From positions 62,001-126,000 of the forward strand of contig NZ_JAGTUK010000003.1 of the NCBI RefSeq assembly GCF_018224615.1: a stretch of 64,000 nt of DNA. The letters run 5' to 3'. A program made the translations under genes and the position numbers. The DNA is from Microbacterium paraoxydans (GTDB lineage: Bacteria; Actinomycetota; Actinomycetes; Actinomycetales; Microbacteriaceae). Numbering within the stretch: the first letter of the stretch is position 1; each line of letters opens with the position of its first letter. Of this stretch, positions 52,780-61,422 are shown in pieces. The notes below the pieces were generated by a model. That model was given only the letters and a program-made list of their open reading frames with translations, searched no databases and was not told the DNA's origin.

Positions 52780-54080
52780 CGGAAGAACATCGCTTCGGGT
52801 TCCGCACCAGGGCCCTGCACGCCGGCGGCACGCCGGACGCCGCGACGGGTGCCAGGGCCGTGCCGATCTACCAGACCACGTCGTTCGTGTTCGAGGACGC
52901 CGCGGATGCCGGCAACCTCTTCGCGCTGCAGAAGTACGGCAACATCTACTCGCGCATCGGCAACCCGACGGTCGCGGCGCTGGAGGAACGGCTGGCCTCG
53001 CTCGAGGGCGGTATCGGCGCGGTCGCCACCGCCTCGGGCATGAGCGCGGAGTTCCTCACGTTCGCGGCGCTCGTCGGCGCCGGGGACCACGTCGTCGCCG
53101 CGGCTCAGCTGTACGGCGGCACGGTGACCCAGCTCGACGTGACGCTGCGCCGCTTCGGCGTCGAGACCACGTTCGTCGCCTCGACCGACCCGGCCGACTA
53201 TGCGGCGGCGATCCGCCCGGAGACGAAGGTCGTGTACGTCGAGATGATCGGCAACCCCTCCGGCGAGATCGCCGACATCGAGGGTCTCGCCGCGGTCGCG
53301 CACGAGGCGGGCGTGCCGCTCGTCGTGGATGCGACCCTCGCCACGCCCTACCTCGCCCGTCCGCTCGAGCACGGGGCCGACATCGTGATCCACTCGGTCA
53401 CCAAGTTCCTCGGCGGGCACGGCACCACCCTCGGCGGGGTCGTGATCGAGAAGGGCACGTTCGACTGGGGCAACGGGAAGTTCCCGCAGATGACGGAGCC
53501 CGTCGCGTCGTACGGCGGCATCAAGTGGTGGGACAACTTCGGCGAGTACGGCTTCCTCACCAAGCTGCGCTCCGAGCAACTGCGCGACATCGGTCCGGCG
53601 CTGAGCCCCCAGTCGGCGTTCACACTGCTGCAGGGAATCGAGACGCTGCCGCAGCGCATCGACGCGCACCTCGCGAATGCCCGGATCGTGGCGGACTGGT
53701 TGGCGTCCGACCCGCGGGTCGCGTACGTCACCTGGGCAGGGCTCGAGGATCACCCGCACCACGAGCGCGCCGCGAAGTACCTGCCGCTCGGCCCCGGGTC
53801 GGTGTTCGCTTTCGGGGTGGCTGCGGAGGACGGACGCGCGGCAGGGGAGAAGTTGATCGAGAACCTGCAGCTCGCCTCGCATCTCGCGAACATCGGCGAC
53901 GCCCGGACCCTGGTGATCCACCCGGCGTCCACGACGCACCGTCAGCTCACGGAGGAGCAGCTCGTCGGAGCGGGGGTGCGTCCCGACCTGATCCGCATCT
54001 CGGTGGGATTGGAAGATGCGGACGACATCCTGTGGGACCTGGATCAGGCCCTGACCATCGCGACGGGAGCGACCCGATGA
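52776..54080 (+). CDS. metY: O-acetylhomoserine sulfhydrylase
   Basis: PLP enzyme of the Cys/Met metabolism family, 434 residues, forming homocysteine from O-acetylhomoserine and sulfide with release of acetate. Motifs: VPIYQTTSFVFEDAADA, the YSRIGNPT segment, and the PLP lysine in IHSVTKFLGGHGTTLGG. The length and the insertion GNGKFPQMTEP are typical of the MetY subgroup rather than MetB. ATG 52776 overlaps the acs stop. metX, often next to metY, is not here. Confidence 0.92.
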   Translation: MTEEHRFGFRTRALHAGGTPDAATGARAVPIYQTTSFVFEDAADAGNLFALQKYGNIYSRIGNPTVAALEERLASLEGGIGAVATASGMSAEFLTFAALVGAGDHVVAAAQLYGGTVTQLDVTLRRFGVETTFVASTDPADYAAAIRPETKVVYVEMIGNPSGEIADIEGLAAVAHEAGVPLVVDATLATPYLARPLEHGADIVIHSVTKFLGGHGTTLGGVVIEKGTFDWGNGKFPQMTEPVASYGGIKWWDNFGEYGFLTKLRSEQLRDIGPALSPQSAFTLLQGIETLPQRIDAHLANARIVADWLASDPRVAYVTWAGLEDHPHHERAAKYLPLGPGSVFAFGVAAEDGRAAGEKLIENLQLASHLANIGDARTLVIHPASTTHRQLTEEQLVGAGVRPDLIRISVGLEDADDILWDLDQALTIATGATR

Positions 54081-54655
54081 GCACCGAGACCGCGACCGGC
54101 GAGGCCTGTGCCCTCCCGTCTCCGACCGATGGCGCCGCGTGCGCGCTGCCCGGAGCGGCGCCCGCGCCCGGTCGGACGTGGATCGGGCCGTCGCAGCAGG
54201 AGCGGTTCGCGCTGCTCCGGCGGGCGACGTCGATCGCGATCGTCGGCGCGTCGAACAACCCGGCACGCGCGTCGTTCTTCGTCGCGACCTACCTGCTGTC
54301 CAGCACGGCGTACGACGTGTACCTCGTGAACCCTCGAGAGAGCGAGATCCTCGGGCAGCCGGTGTACGCGTCCCTCGCGGATCTCCCCGTGCGCCCCGAC
54401 ATCGTCGACGTGTTCCGTCGGCACGACGATCTGCCGGGTGTCGCGCAGGAGGCGGTCGAGGCGGGCGCCTCGACCCTGTGGCTCCAACTCGGCTCGTGGA
54501 ACGAGGAGGCCGCCGCGCTCGCGGAGTCCTCCGGGCTCGCGGTGGTGATGGACCGATGCATCAAGATCGAGCACGCCCGGTTCCACGGCGGACTGCACCT
54601 GGCCGGGTTCGACACGGGCGTGATCAGCTCGCGGCGGCAGCTTCTCGCGCGCTGA
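54077..54655 (+). CDS. CoA-binding domain protein (YccU-like)
   Basis: 192-residue protein with one Rossmann CoA-binding domain: SIAIVGASNNPARASFFVATYL, VYLVNPRESEILGQPVYASLADLP, DIVDVFRR and LWLQLGSWNEEAAALAESSGLAVVMDRCIKIEHARF. This is the YccU group, related to the CoA-binding part of succinyl- and acetyl-CoA ligases. A short Ala/Pro-rich N-terminal tail precedes it. The function is unknown; co-translation with acs and metY points to acyl-CoA or acetate handling. It is the last gene of the operon. Confidence 0.88.
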   Translation: MSTETATGEACALPSPTDGAACALPGAAPAPGRTWIGPSQQERFALLRRATSIAIVGASNNPARASFFVATYLLSSTAYDVYLVNPRESEILGQPVYASLADLPVRPDIVDVFRRHDDLPGVAQEAVEAGASTLWLQLGSWNEEAAALAESSGLAVVMDRCIKIEHARFHGGLHLAGFDTGVISSRRQLLAR

Positions 54656-54672
54656 GGCCGTCGGCCGGAACC

Positions 54673-54678
54673 TAGACT
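54673..54678 (+). promoter_or_regulatory. -10 element TAGACT of coaE
   Basis: TAGACT ends 6 nt before ATG 54685; leaderless start. Confidence 0.65.
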
Positions 54679-54684
54679 GGCCGC

Positions 54685-55284
54685 ATGCCCCTCATCGCCC
54701 TCACCGGTGGCATCGCCTCCGGGAAGTCGACCATCGCCCGTCGTCTCGAGGAGCACGGCGCGGTCATCGTGGATGCGGACGCGATCGTGCGCGACGTGCA
54801 GGCTCCTGGCTCGCCCGTGCTCGACCTCATCGCCGAGACGTTCGGGTCCGAGGTGATCGCGCAGGACGGCTCCCTGGATCGCCCGGCCCTCGGATCGCGG
54901 GTGTTCGGTGACCCCGCGCAGCTGGCTCGGCTCAACGCGATCGTGCACCCTGCGGTGCGGGAGGAGTCGCAGCGCCGCTTCACCGCCGCGTTCGCTGACG
55001 ATCCGGACGCGGTGGTGGTCTATGACGTGCCGCTGCTCGTGGAGGCGCGGGTGGATGACCCGTGGGATCTCATCGTGGTGGCGCACGCCCCGGCGGCTGA
55101 GCGGCTGCGTCGGCTGATCGAGCTGCGGGGCATGGACGAGACGGCGGCGCGCGAGCGCATCGGTGCGCAGGTGTCGGATGACAAGCGCCTCGCGATCGCC
55201 GACGTGGTGATCGACACCGGCGGGACGCTGGAGCACACGGTGGCGCAGACCGATGCGCTGTGGGAGCGCCTCCGCACCGGCTGA
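54685..55284 (+). CDS. coaE: Dephospho-CoA kinase
   Basis: Last enzyme of CoA synthesis: phosphorylates the 3'-hydroxyl of dephospho-CoA. The 199-residue protein has the P-loop TGGIASGKST (K14), VDADAIVRDVQ, and VVYDVPLLVEA. Some actinobacterial CoaE proteins carry a C-terminal UPF0157 domain; this one does not. The gene lies just before uvrB as in many actinobacteria, but here a Tat-secreted protein gene is inserted between them. Confidence 0.94.
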   Translation: MPLIALTGGIASGKSTIARRLEEHGAVIVDADAIVRDVQAPGSPVLDLIAETFGSEVIAQDGSLDRPALGSRVFGDPAQLARLNAIVHPAVREESQRRFTAAFADDPDAVVVYDVPLLVEARVDDPWDLIVVAHAPAAERLRRLIELRGMDETAARERIGAQVSDDKRLAIADVVIDTGGTLEHTVAQTDALWERLRTG

Positions 55285-55330
55285 CCGACCGGACGTTCAG
55301 CTTTTCCCCAGGTGCCCGGAAGTGCGTTGA

Positions 55331-55336
55331 TATTCT
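55331..55336 (+). promoter_or_regulatory. -10 element TATTCT of the Tat-substrate gene
   Basis: TATTCT in a short AT-richer spot 74 nt before GTG 55411. An in-frame GTG at 55345 follows it by 8 nt and is an alternative start. Confidence 0.4.
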
Positions 55337-55410
55337 GGAATTGCGTGGGGACGCACCAGGGGATGGTCTGCTGGGGGAGAGCTTTTTCCGCGCGCTGGGG
55401 AGTGGAAAAA

Positions 55411-55950
55411 GTGACTCAGTCGAGCCACGGCATCTCGCGTCGGACTCTGATCAAGGGGGCGGCCTGGTCCGCGCCCGTCATCGCCGTGGCGGTCGCCGCG
55501 CCGCTCGCGGCGGCCAGCGGGAACATCGTGCCGAACAGCGAGGCCAACTACTACTGGGACGCAGAGGCGCAGGGCGCGTTCACCAGCCTCGTCGCGGCGA
55601 GCGGCGAGCTCCGCGCCACGTTCAGCACGCAGATCAGCTACCGCGCGAACCCGTGGATGAGCCCGCCGGCCGGCGGGTCCCTCGTGGTCGTCGTGACGTT
55701 CTCCTCACCCGTGACGCTCGACCCCGCGTCGTCCTTCGGCGCGTGGGTGCCGCAGCCCACGGGGGGCTCGACGGCGACGAGCTTCACCTTCACCAGGACG
55801 CCGTCGAGCTTCGGGGACGCGCTGAGCTTCAACGTGATCGGCTCCCAGGCCGGCGAGCTGCGATCGACAGCGACCATGACGCTCCTCAACGGCGGCAGCG
55901 CGACCGCGACGACCGAGCCCTCGGCGCAGACGACGGTCCTCGTCGCCTGA
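55411..55950 (+). CDS. Tat-exported protein of unknown function
   Basis: 179-residue secreted protein. The N-terminus has a twin-arginine signal, SRRTLIKGAAWSAP, followed by a hydrophobic Ala/Val segment and an AAAS-type cleavage region near residue 36. The mature part is Ser/Thr/Gly/Ala-rich with alternating hydrophobic residues, suggesting a beta-sandwich; it has no cysteine and no recognised catalytic motif. GTG 55411 has GGGGAG 8 nt upstream. It lies between coaE and uvrB. I do not recognise the family. Confidence 0.72.
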   Translation: MTQSSHGISRRTLIKGAAWSAPVIAVAVAAPLAAASGNIVPNSEANYYWDAEAQGAFTSLVAASGELRATFSTQISYRANPWMSPPAGGSLVVVVTFSSPVTLDPASSFGAWVPQPTGGSTATSFTFTRTPSSFGDALSFNVIGSQAGELRSTATMTLLNGGSATATTEPSAQTTVLVA

Positions 55951-55977
55951 CACGGCCCCGATGTCGGAGGGGCGGCC

Positions 55978-55983
55978 TACGCT
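55978..55983 (+). promoter_or_regulatory. -10 element TACGCT of uvrB
   Basis: TACGCT ends 6 nt before ATG 55990. No LexA-type box is evident in the 39-nt gap. Confidence 0.55.
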
Positions 55984-55989
55984 GGAAGC

Positions 55990-58062
55990 ATGCAGCCCAC
56001 GCGCAGTGTCCGTCCTTTCGAGGTCATCAGCGAGTACGCGCCCGCCGGTGACCAGCCGCAGGCCATCGCCGAGCTCGCCTCGCGCATCAACGCGGGCGAG
56101 ACAGACATCGTGCTGCTGGGTGCGACGGGTACGGGCAAGTCCGCGACCACGGCGTGGCTCATCGAGCAGGTGCAGCGACCAACGCTCGTGCTCGCGCACA
56201 ACAAGACGCTCGCCGCGCAGCTGGCCAACGAGTTCCGCGAACTGATGCCGAACAACGCGGTGGAGTACTTCGTCTCGTACTACGACTACTACCAGCCAGA
56301 GGCCTACGTGCCGCAGACGGACACCTTCATCGAGAAGGACTCGTCGATCAACGCGGAGGTCGAGCGGCTCCGTCACTCCACGACCAACTCGCTCCTGAGC
56401 CGACGCGACGTCGTCGTGGTGTCCACGGTGTCGTGCATCTACGGCCTCGGTGCGCCCGAGGAGTACCTGCGGGCGATGGTGGCCCTGCAGGTGGGGGAGC
56501 GGTACGACCGCGATGCCCTCATCCGGCAGTTCATCGCGATGCAGTACAACCGCAACGACGTGGACTTCTCCCGCGGCAACTTCCGGGTGCGCGGCGACAC
56601 GATCGAGATCATCCCGGTCTACGAGGAGCACGCGATCCGCATCGAACTGTTCGGCGACGAGATCGAAGCGCTGTACTCGCTGCACCCCCTCACCGGTGAG
56701 GTGATCGAGAAGCTCGACGCCGTGCCGATCTTCCCCGCCTCGCACTATGTCGCGGGCACCGACGTGATCCAGCGTTCCATCGGCACGATCGAGCACGAGC
56801 TGGAGGAGCGGCTGAAGGAGTTCGAGCGCCAGGGCAAGCTGCTCGAGGCGCAGCGGCTGCGCATGCGGACGACCTTCGACCTGGAGATGCTGCAGCAGCT
56901 CGGCTTCTGCTCGGGGATCGAGAACTACTCGCGCCACATGGACGGCCGCATGCCCGGTGAGCCGCCCCACACGCTGCTCGACTTCTTCCCCGACGACTTC
57001 CTCCTGGTGATCGACGAGTCGCACGTCACGGTGCCGCAGATCGGGGCGATGTACGAGGGCGACGCGTCGCGCAAGCGCACGCTGGTCGACCACGGCTTCC
57101 GCCTTCCGAGCGCGATGGACAACCGCCCGCTGCGGTGGGACGAATTCAAGAACCGCATCGGCCAGACGGTGTACCTCTCGGCCACACCCGGCAAGTACGA
57201 GATGGGTATCGCCGACGGGGTGGTGGAGCAGATCATCCGTCCGACGGGTCTGGTCGACCCCGAGATCATCGTGAAGCCGTCGAAGGGACAGATCGACGAC
57301 CTGCTCGAGGAGATCCGCCTGCGTGTCGAGCGTGACGAGCGCGTGCTCGTGACCACCCTGACGAAGAAGATGGCGGAGGAACTGACCGACTTCCTCGGGG
57401 AGCACGGCGTTCGCGTGCGTTACCTGCACTCCGACGTGGACACGTTGCGCCGCGTGGAGCTGCTCAGCGAGCTGCGCGCGGGCGTGTACGACGTCCTGGT
57501 CGGCATCAACCTGCTGCGCGAGGGCCTCGACCTGCCTGAGGTGTCGCTGGTCGCGATCCTCGACGCCGACAAGGAGGGCTTCCTGCGGTCCGGGACCTCG
57601 CTCATCCAGACCATCGGGCGTGCCGCGCGAAACGTCTCGGGCGAGGTGCACATGTACGCCGACAACATGACCGATTCCATGGCGAAGGCCATCGAGGAGA
57701 CGGATCGGCGTCGTGAGAAGCAGATCGCGTACAACAAGGAGAACGGCATCGATCCGCAGCCGCTGCGCAAGCGGATCGCCGACATCACCGAGGTCCTGGC
57801 GCGCGAGGGCGCAGACACCGCGGACATGATGTCGGGCCGTGGACGCGCGTCGGGCAAGGGCAAGTCGCCCACACCCAACCTGCGACGCACGGGCATCGCT
57901 GCCGAGGGAGCGCAGCAGCTCGAGGCCACCATCCAAGACCTGACCGACCAGATGCTCGCTGCGGCCGCAGAACTCAAGTTCGAGCTCGCGGGTCGGCTGC
58001 GTGACGAGGTGCAGGACCTCAAGAAGGAGCTTCGCTCGATGGAGCGGGCCGGGCACGCCTGA
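55990..58062 (+). CDS. uvrB: Excinuclease ABC subunit B
   Basis: DNA-damage verification helicase of nucleotide excision repair, 690 residues. Walker A is [11 protein letters not shown] (K50); the beta-hairpin region [21 protein letters not shown] follows. Later come helicase motifs ([41 protein letters not shown]) and a C-terminal UVR domain that binds UvrC. It loads with UvrA, whose gene begins at 63.3 kb in the same window. Confidence 0.97.
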   Translation: MQPTRSVRPFEVISEYAPAGDQPQAIAELASRINAGETDIVLLGATGTGKSATTAWLIEQVQRPTLVLAHNKTLAAQLANEFRELMPNNAVEYFVSYYDYYQPEAYVPQTDTFIEKDSSINAEVERLRHSTTNSLLSRRDVVVVSTVSCIYGLGAPEEYLRAMVALQVGERYDRDALIRQFIAMQYNRNDVDFSRGNFRVRGDTIEIIPVYEEHAIRIELFGDEIEALYSLHPLTGEVIEKLDAVPIFPASHYVAGTDVIQRSIGTIEHELEERLKEFERQGKLLEAQRLRMRTTFDLEMLQQLGFCSGIENYSRHMDGRMPGEPPHTLLDFFPDDFLLVIDESHVTVPQIGAMYEGDASRKRTLVDHGFRLPSAMDNRPLRWDEFKNRIGQTVYLSATPGKYEMGIADGVVEQIIRPTGLVDPEIIVKPSKGQIDDLLEEIRLRVERDERVLVTTLTKKMAEELTDFLGEHGVRVRYLHSDVDTLRRVELLSELRAGVYDVLVGINLLREGLDLPEVSLVAILDADKEGFLRSGTSLIQTIGRAARNVSGEVHMYADNMTDSMAKAIEETDRRREKQIAYNKENGIDPQPLRKRIADITEVLAREGADTADMMSGRGRASGKGKSPTPNLRRTGIAAEGAQQLEATIQDLTDQMLAAAAELKFELAGRLRDEVQDLKKELRSMERAGHA

Positions 58063-58073
58063 GCGGAGTCAGC

Positions 58074-58436
58074 ATGGACGATGCAGGAAACGACCTGGCG
58101 GATCGGATCCGTGCGCTGCTGAGCGCAGACGATGCGATCGAGGAGCGTCGGATGTTCGGAACCAAGGCGTTCCTGGACGCGGGGCGCATCCTGGTCGGAG
58201 CGCGCAAGGGTGGAGTGCTGCTGGTCCGTGTCGATGACGAGAACGGGGCGGCCATGCTCACGCAGCCCGGGGTCTTCCGTGCCGTGATGGGGTCACGCAC
58301 CATGAGCTCGGGATGGCTCGACGTGGCGCCGTCGGCCGTCGCGGACGACGCCGCGCTGATGCTCTGGCTCGATGTCGCCCGTGAGTCGGTGGGTGCAGCG
58401 GTGGAGGTGTCGCCCGACGAGTCCGAGGCGTCGTGA
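58074..58436 (+). CDS. TfoX N-terminal domain protein
   Basis: 120-residue protein with the TfoX/Sxy N-terminal fold: IEERRMFGTKAFLDAGRILVGARKGGVLLVRV and the middle QPGVFRAVMGSRTMSSGWLDV. In gamma-proteobacteria the domain belongs to the competence regulator Sxy; stand-alone copies in actinobacteria have no established role. The ATG has a GGAG site and lies 11 nt after uvrB, so it is probably co-transcribed with it. Confidence 0.82.
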   Translation: MDDAGNDLADRIRALLSADDAIEERRMFGTKAFLDAGRILVGARKGGVLLVRVDDENGAAMLTQPGVFRAVMGSRTMSSGWLDVAPSAVADDAALMLWLDVARESVGAAVEVSPDESEAS

Positions 58437-58440
58437 CGCC

Positions 58441-58683
58441 CTAGGGGCAGTGCACGAGGGTCTTCGGACCGGTGCGATCGATCTCGTGCTGCGTCATCGG
58501 GGCACCGCACAGCGGGCACGCGCGCTCGGCGCGTTCGGCAGCACTCGGCGGTGGCGTCTTCTCGTATGGTCCCACCGAGGCGGGGCCGGCGAGACGGACC
58601 AGGTTGGTGTTGACCCAGGCGTAGAGGCCGCCCGCCTCGCGGATGCGGGTGCGTAGCGTGGGCCGGTGGGAGTCGTTCGACAT
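58441..58683 (-). CDS. Small zinc-ribbon protein
   Basis: 80-residue protein of unknown function. The C-terminal half holds CPLCGAPM and, 20 residues later, HC, a possible zinc site; the N-terminal half has RTRIREAGGLYAWVNTNLVRL. Similar small proteins are common and uncharacterised in Microbacteriaceae. ATG 58683 is 7 nt after TACACT on the minus strand; ATG 58689 lies closer and is less likely. It is divergent from a MarR regulator, with a palindrome over its promoter, so MarR may control it. Confidence 0.68.
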   Translation of the reverse strand: MSNDSHRPTLRTRIREAGGLYAWVNTNLVRLAGPASVGPYEKTPPPSAAERAERACPLCGAPMTQHEIDRTGPKTLVHCP

Positions 58684-58688
58684 GATCA

Positions 58689-58700
58689 TTAGTGTACTAA
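58689..58700. promoter_or_regulatory. Inverted repeat TTAGT-GT-ACTAA, candidate MarR operator
   Basis: 5-bp arms around GT. It covers the minus-strand -10 element TACACT (58696-58691) of the zinc-ribbon gene and lies 15 nt upstream of the MarR gene's -10 element. MarR proteins usually bind such palindromes in a shared divergent promoter. Confidence 0.5.
58691..58696 (-). promoter_or_regulatory. -10 element TACACT of the zinc-ribbon gene
   Basis: TACACT on the minus strand, 7 nt before ATG 58683, inside the palindrome. Confidence 0.5.
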
Positions 58701-58715
58701 CTATTCGTGCAGATG

Positions 58716-58721
58716 TATAGT
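58716..58721 (+). promoter_or_regulatory. -10 element TATAGT of the MarR gene
   Basis: TATAGT ends 6 nt before GTG 58728, which decides this start over the upstream ATG 58707. Confidence 0.6.
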
Positions 58722-58727
58722 CGTCTC

Positions 58728-59192
58728 GTGACCGCCTCCGACGACCTTCTCCGCCTCGAGAACCAGCTGTGCTTCGCGATCGTCACGGCTGCCCGCAACA
58801 TCGTGGCGATCTACCGCCCGATTCTCGAGCCGCTCGGACTCACACACCCGCAATACCTGGTGATGCTCGCGCTGTGGGAGCGGGCTCCGCGCACGCTGAA
58901 CGACCTCGCCGCCGACCTGGCGCTCGAACCTGCGACCGCATCGCCCCTCGTCAAGCGTCTGGAGGCCGACGGTCTCGTGGCCCGGCAGCGCAGCACTGAG
59001 GATGAGCGCCGGCTCGAGATCACGCTCACGGATGCCGGAGTCGCGCTCCGAGCCCGCGCGGTCGACGTGCCTGTCCAGGTCATGAACGCGGTCGGCATGA
59101 GCGTTCAGGAGGTCGGAGCACTTCGGGAGGGACTCGGCGCGTTCGCTGGGCGCCGTCTCGAGGTGGGGTCGCTCACACCGCCGGCCGCCTGA
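58728..59192 (+). CDS. MarR-family transcriptional regulator
   Basis: 154-residue winged-helix regulator. It has an N-terminal dimer helix (LLRLENQLCFAIVTAARNIV), QYLVMLALWERAPRTLNDLAADL and the recognition region EPATASPLVKRLEADGLV, with the wing RQRSTEDERRLEITLT. N-terminal Cys in the QLCFA context recalls OhrR-type, thiol-based peroxide sensors; no ohr gene is adjacent. It is likely autoregulated through the palindrome at 58689-58700 and may control the divergent zinc-ribbon gene. Confidence 0.9.
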   Translation: MTASDDLLRLENQLCFAIVTAARNIVAIYRPILEPLGLTHPQYLVMLALWERAPRTLNDLAADLALEPATASPLVKRLEADGLVARQRSTEDERRLEITLTDAGVALRARAVDVPVQVMNAVGMSVQEVGALREGLGAFAGRRLEVGSLTPPAA

Positions 59193-59216
59193 CCTCGTTA
59201 GACGGCGGCGCGACCC

Positions 59217-59222
59217 TAGGGT
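59217..59222 (+). promoter_or_regulatory. -10 element TAGGGT of the DUF4129-MoxR operon
   Basis: TAGGGT ends 6 nt before ATG 59229; leaderless start for a five-gene run. Confidence 0.55.
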
Positions 59223-59228
59223 GGACTC

Positions 59229-59981
59229 ATGTCGCGCACCGAAGCCCCCGCAGCGGGAGCCGTGCGTGCGAGCACCCGCGGGAGGCTCCGCGGCGTGCTG
59301 GCGCTGACCGGAGTCACCCTCCTCTTCGCCCTGCTGATGCTCGCTTCCGCGCTTCAGGGACAACCGCAGTTCGCGCCATCCTCTTCCTCCCCGCCACAAC
59401 AGCAGCCCGGCGCGGTCGTCGTGCCCGAGACGACGGGCTCGCCCCTCCCGGAGCCGGAGCCGCCGCACGACTCCGTGCTGCAGAACATCCTCGGCGCGGT
59501 GTTCGGCCTCCTGCTCGCCGCCGCGGTCGTGGCGCTGCTCGTGCTCGCGGTGCGGTGGCTCGTCCGCTTTCTGCGGGGGCTGTGGCACGACCGGCCTCTC
59601 CGGCGAACCGATGCGGCGGTCGTGCACGCGGCGGCCGGCGGGGTGGCCGTCGAGGCGGCGCCCGACGACGCGGTGATCCGGCGGGGAGTCGACGCGGCGC
59701 TCCGCACGATCGAGGAGCGGGAGCAGCCCGGCGACGCCATCGTCGCGGCGTGGCTGGGGCTCGAGGAGTCTGCGGCGGACGCGGGGGTGGGACGGGCAGA
59801 GACGGAGACACCCTCGGAGTTCACCGTCCGTATCGTCGGGCGCCGATCCGGCATCCGCGCTGAGGTGATCACCCTACTCGGGTTGTACGAGCAGGTGCGG
59901 TTCGGCGGAAGGGAGGCCGATGAGGCCGACCGGGCCGCGGCGGCAGCGAGTCTCGGCGGCATCCGGGAGGGGTGGCGGTGA
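59229..59981 (+). CDS. DUF4129 domain membrane protein
   Basis: 250-residue protein with two membrane segments (about residues 22-43 and 88-112), a Pro/Ser/Gln-rich external loop between them and a cytoplasmic C-terminal DUF4129 domain with IRRGVDAALRTIEE, DAIVAAWLGLEESA and TPSEFTVRI. DUF4129 proteins are regularly linked to MoxR-DUF58 operons, as here; the function is unknown. It starts the operon and overlaps the next gene by GTGA. Confidence 0.85.
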   Translation: MSRTEAPAAGAVRASTRGRLRGVLALTGVTLLFALLMLASALQGQPQFAPSSSSPPQQQPGAVVVPETTGSPLPEPEPPHDSVLQNILGAVFGLLLAAAVVALLVLAVRWLVRFLRGLWHDRPLRRTDAAVVHAAAGGVAVEAAPDDAVIRRGVDAALRTIEEREQPGDAIVAAWLGLEESAADAGVGRAETETPSEFTVRIVGRRSGIRAEVITLLGLYEQVRFGGREADEADRAAAAASLGGIREGWR

Positions 59982-60454
59982 GGGCGCGCACAGGGCTGAT
60001 CGTGGGCGGAGGCCTGCTGCTCGCGGCCGCGCTCGTGGCGGGGCTGACGTTCGCGGGCGTTCCCCTGGCTTTCGCGGTGTCGTGGGCGATCGTCGCCGCA
60101 GCGGTCACCCTCGCGCTTCGCGGCGTCCTCGTCGACGATCCCGTCGGATGGCCGCCGGAGCGCCCGTCCCGTGAGACCCGCGGTTCCGACGTCTCGCGCT
60201 TGGCGTGGGCGATCAATGCCCGCTCGGGCGTCGCGGGGACCGTCCTGGTGCGTCGCGTGCAGAGCGTTCTCCGCCGCCGCCTCGCGCACCGTGGGCTCGA
60301 TCTCGACGAGCCGGCCGATCATGCCCGCATCGACGCCCTGCTGGGCCCGGGCGTCCGCGATGGTCTATCGCACCGTGAGGTGCTGCGCGACGACATCGAG
60401 AGAGCGCTCGACGCGCTCGACCAGATCCCGGCCGACACGGAGGAGAGAGCATGA
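59978..60454 (+). CDS. Membrane protein of the MoxR operon, unknown
   Basis: 158-residue protein with two N-terminal hydrophobic segments (about residues 5-24 and 27-46) and a hydrophilic, Arg/Asp-rich cytoplasmic domain (SRLAWAINARSGVAGTVLVRRVQSVLRRRLAHRG ... RDDIERALDALDQI). No family is recognised, but genes of this size and topology commonly lie between DUF4129 and moxR in actinobacteria. 4-nt overlaps on both sides. Confidence 0.78.
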   Translation: MRARTGLIVGGGLLLAAALVAGLTFAGVPLAFAVSWAIVAAAVTLALRGVLVDDPVGWPPERPSRETRGSDVSRLAWAINARSGVAGTVLVRRVQSVLRRRLAHRGLDLDEPADHARIDALLGPGVRDGLSHREVLRDDIERALDALDQIPADTEERA

Positions 60455-61422
60455 CCATGAATGAGACCACGCAGATCGCCGACACGGGGAGGCGGGTCCT
60501 GGACGGCGTGCGCAGTGCGGTCGTCGGCATGGACGAGACGCTCACGCTCGCGCTGGCCGCGATCCTGGCGGGAGGTCACGTCCTGTTCGAAGACGTTCCC
60601 GGGCTCGGGAAGACCCTGGCCGCGCGGAGTCTCGCCGAGGCGCTGGGGCTGCAGTTCCGCCGACTGCAGTGCACGCCGGACATGCTCCCGGGCGATGTCA
60701 CGGGGTCGTACGTCTATGCACCCGCCGACGGCGAGTTCGTGTTTCGTCCCGGGCCGATCTTCACCGGACTGCTCCTCGCGGACGAGGTGAACCGGACCAC
60801 GCCGAAGACCCAGTCCGCGATGCTCGAGGCGATGGCCGAGCGGCAGGTCACGGTCGAGGGGAACCGGTTTCCGCTTCCGCGTCCCTTCCATGTGATCGCG
60901 ACCTCCAACCCCGTCGAGTACGAGGGCACGTACGCGCTTCCGGAGGCACAGCTGGACCGATTCATGGTGCGCCTCACTGTCGGTTACCCTGCGCCGGAGG
61001 CGGAGACGCAGATCATCCTCGACCGTGTGCAGCGGCAGACGCCGGAGGTGCGCGTGCCCGCGGTCGTGGACACCGACGGTCTGCTCGCCCTCCAGGCCGC
61101 TGTCGAGCGCATCCATGTCGACCGTGACGTGGTGCGCTACGGCGTGGAACTGACGAGGGCCACGCGCGAGGCCGTGAACGTGGCGGTCGGCGCATCGCCA
61201 CGCGGATCGCAGGCCCTCGTGCTGCTCGGCCGTGCGGTTGCCGCGCTGGAGGGCCGGTCGTATGTCCGTCCCGACGATCTCAAGCGCGTCGCCGTGCCCG
61301 TGCTCGCGCACCGGCTGACGCTCACGCCCCAGGCGTGGGCGCAGGGGGTGGACCCGGGGAGCATCGTGGCGGCGGCGGTCGAGCGCACACCGGTGCCGCC
61401 GACGGTCGCGGCCGTGCGATGA
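60451..61422 (+). CDS. MoxR-family AAA+ ATPase
   Basis: 323-residue AAA+ ATPase of the MoxR group: Walker A EDVPGLGKTLAAR (K54), the sequence CTPDMLPGDVTGS, Walker B LLADEVNRTTPKTQSAMLEAM, and sensor ATSNPVEYEGTYALPEAQLDRF. MoxR ATPases act as chaperones that activate or assemble other proteins, usually with VWA-domain or DUF58 partners. Here the DUF58 protein is translated directly after it. The client is unknown. Confidence 0.93.
   Translation: MTMNETTQIADTGRRVLDGVRSAVVGMDETLTLALAAILAGGHVLFEDVPGLGKTLAARSLAEALGLQFRRLQCTPDMLPGDVTGSYVYAPADGEFVFRPGPIFTGLLLADEVNRTTPKTQSAMLEAMAERQVTVEGNRFPLPRPFHVIATSNPVEYEGTYALPEAQLDRFMVRLTVGYPAPEAETQIILDRVQRQTPEVRVPAVVDTDGLLALQAAVERIHVDRDVVRYGVELTRATREAVNVAVGASPRGSQALVLLGRAVAALEGRSYVRPDDLKRVAVPVLAHRLTLTPQAWAQGVDPGSIVAAAVERTPVPPTVAAVR

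Noticed and set aside
55940..55989. LexA (SOS) box upstream of uvrB
   Set aside because: No TCGAAC-N4-GTTCGA-like sequence is present; the same holds for the gap before uvrA.
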